NCBI GenBank assembly: GCA_030599445.1
Contig: JAUVOA010000091.1
Coordinates: 1-6,462 of the forward strand
Length of the DNA stretch: 6,462 nt
Source: Atribacterota bacterium
GTDB taxonomy: Bacteria > Atribacterota > Phoenicimicrobiia > Phoenicimicrobiales > Phoenicimicrobiaceae
Direction of reading: 5' to 3'
Part shown: one piece after another, positions 6,150-6,462 of the stretch
Layout of the letters: each line of letters begins with the position of its first letter
Position numbering within the stretch: position 1 is the stretch's first letter
The notes under the pieces: model-generated
Database searches by the model: none
The model's input: only the letters and a program-made list of their open reading frames with translations
Told to the model about the DNA's origin: nothing
Program-made: the position numbers and the translations under genes

Positions 6150-6462
6150 AGGTAAATCTAATTCGAATTAAAGGAAATAAGAGAGAGGAAATTTCAGATT
6201 TAGTAGCAAGAGAGACTACTTTTACTATCTTACTAAATAAAAAAAAGTTAGTAACCTTAAATTGCAGTCCCGAAAAATATAAATATCTAGGATTGGGCTT
6301 TCTCTATACATCAGGTATTTTACAAAAGAAAGAGGATATTATATCCTTAGATATAAATGAAAAACAAGGTCTGATGGATATAAAAATTAAAGGTGTTTCT
6401 TTATCGTCAGAAGATATCATTAATAGTAATTTGTGGATAGGAAGTTACCAGCAATCAGAAGA
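6131..6462 (+). CDS. fdhD: FdhD formate dehydrogenase accessory sulfurtransferase (partial, 5' part)
   Basis: The window encodes the first 110 residues and is cut at the right edge. The family is usually about 250-280 residues. FdhD takes sulfur from an IscS-type desulfurase and delivers it to the bis-MGD cofactor, which makes formate dehydrogenase active. The N-terminus matches the family: a Val-Ala-Arg-Glu segment (25-28), then FTILLNKKKLVTLNCSPEKY (31-50) and YLGLGFLYTSGIL (52-64), equivalent to the family's conserved pattern of a T-x-x-x-N-G strand, C-T/S-P and LALGFL-EGII. The CxxC loop with the functional cysteines would lie beyond the window, so catalytic competence cannot be judged. 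The GTG start overlaps mobA by 19 bp in another frame, implying translational coupling and a shared transcript. This frame is open to the window end and continuous with the motifs. Confidence 0.88.
   Translation, partial: MEEKGVEVNLIRIKGNKREEISDLVARETTFTILLNKKKLVTLNCSPEKYKYLGLGFLYTSGILQKKEDIISLDINEKQGLMDIKIKGVSLSSEDIINSNLWIGSYQQSE

Overview
The window carries a compact formate dehydrogenase locus from a low-GC, probably strictly anaerobic bacterium. Codon choice leans strongly to A/T (AGA for Arg, ATA for Ile), the proteins are full of iron-sulfur cluster motifs, and all genes are on the + strand. The taxon cannot be fixed from the sequence. A Firmicutes/Clostridia-like anaerobe or a low-GC candidate phylum such as Atribacterota would both fit.

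Region 1 (about 1-5307) is a three-gene operon. The first gene encodes a NuoE/HydC-type [2Fe-2S] thioredoxin-like subunit (101-595). The second encodes a NuoF/HydB-type FMN/NAD(H)-binding flavoprotein, with an HndB-like N-terminal domain and a C-terminal 2x[4Fe-4S] ferredoxin domain (628-2553). The third encodes a large molybdopterin (or tungstopterin) formate dehydrogenase catalytic subunit with a NuoG-like N-terminal iron-sulfur arm (2608-5307). Together they predict a soluble NAD-linked formate dehydrogenase. The HydB-like subunit has the extra ferredoxin domain seen in electron-bifurcating complexes, so NAD/ferredoxin bifurcation or confurcation is a reasonable but unproven possibility. 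The catalytic subunit uses cysteine (Cys354), not selenocysteine, at the metal-ligand position.

Region 2 (5308-5483) is a 176-bp spacer. It holds a perfect 12-bp A/T-rich hairpin followed by a T-rich tract (likely terminator), a short imperfect heptameric tandem repeat (consensus CGATACT), and two TATAAT-like hexamers just before the next gene.

Region 3 (5484-6462) contains cofactor maturation genes. mobA (molybdenum cofactor guanylyltransferase) makes the bis-MGD cofactor. It overlaps by 19 bp with the start of fdhD, the sulfurtransferase/chaperone that sulfurates the cofactor before insertion, and fdhD runs off the right edge. Structural genes followed by maturation genes resemble the layout of fdsGBACD operons.

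I do not see an undescribed system here. The points worth a second look are the variant cysteine pattern in the NuoF N-terminal domain, the possible bifurcating architecture, and the heptad repeat in the spacer.
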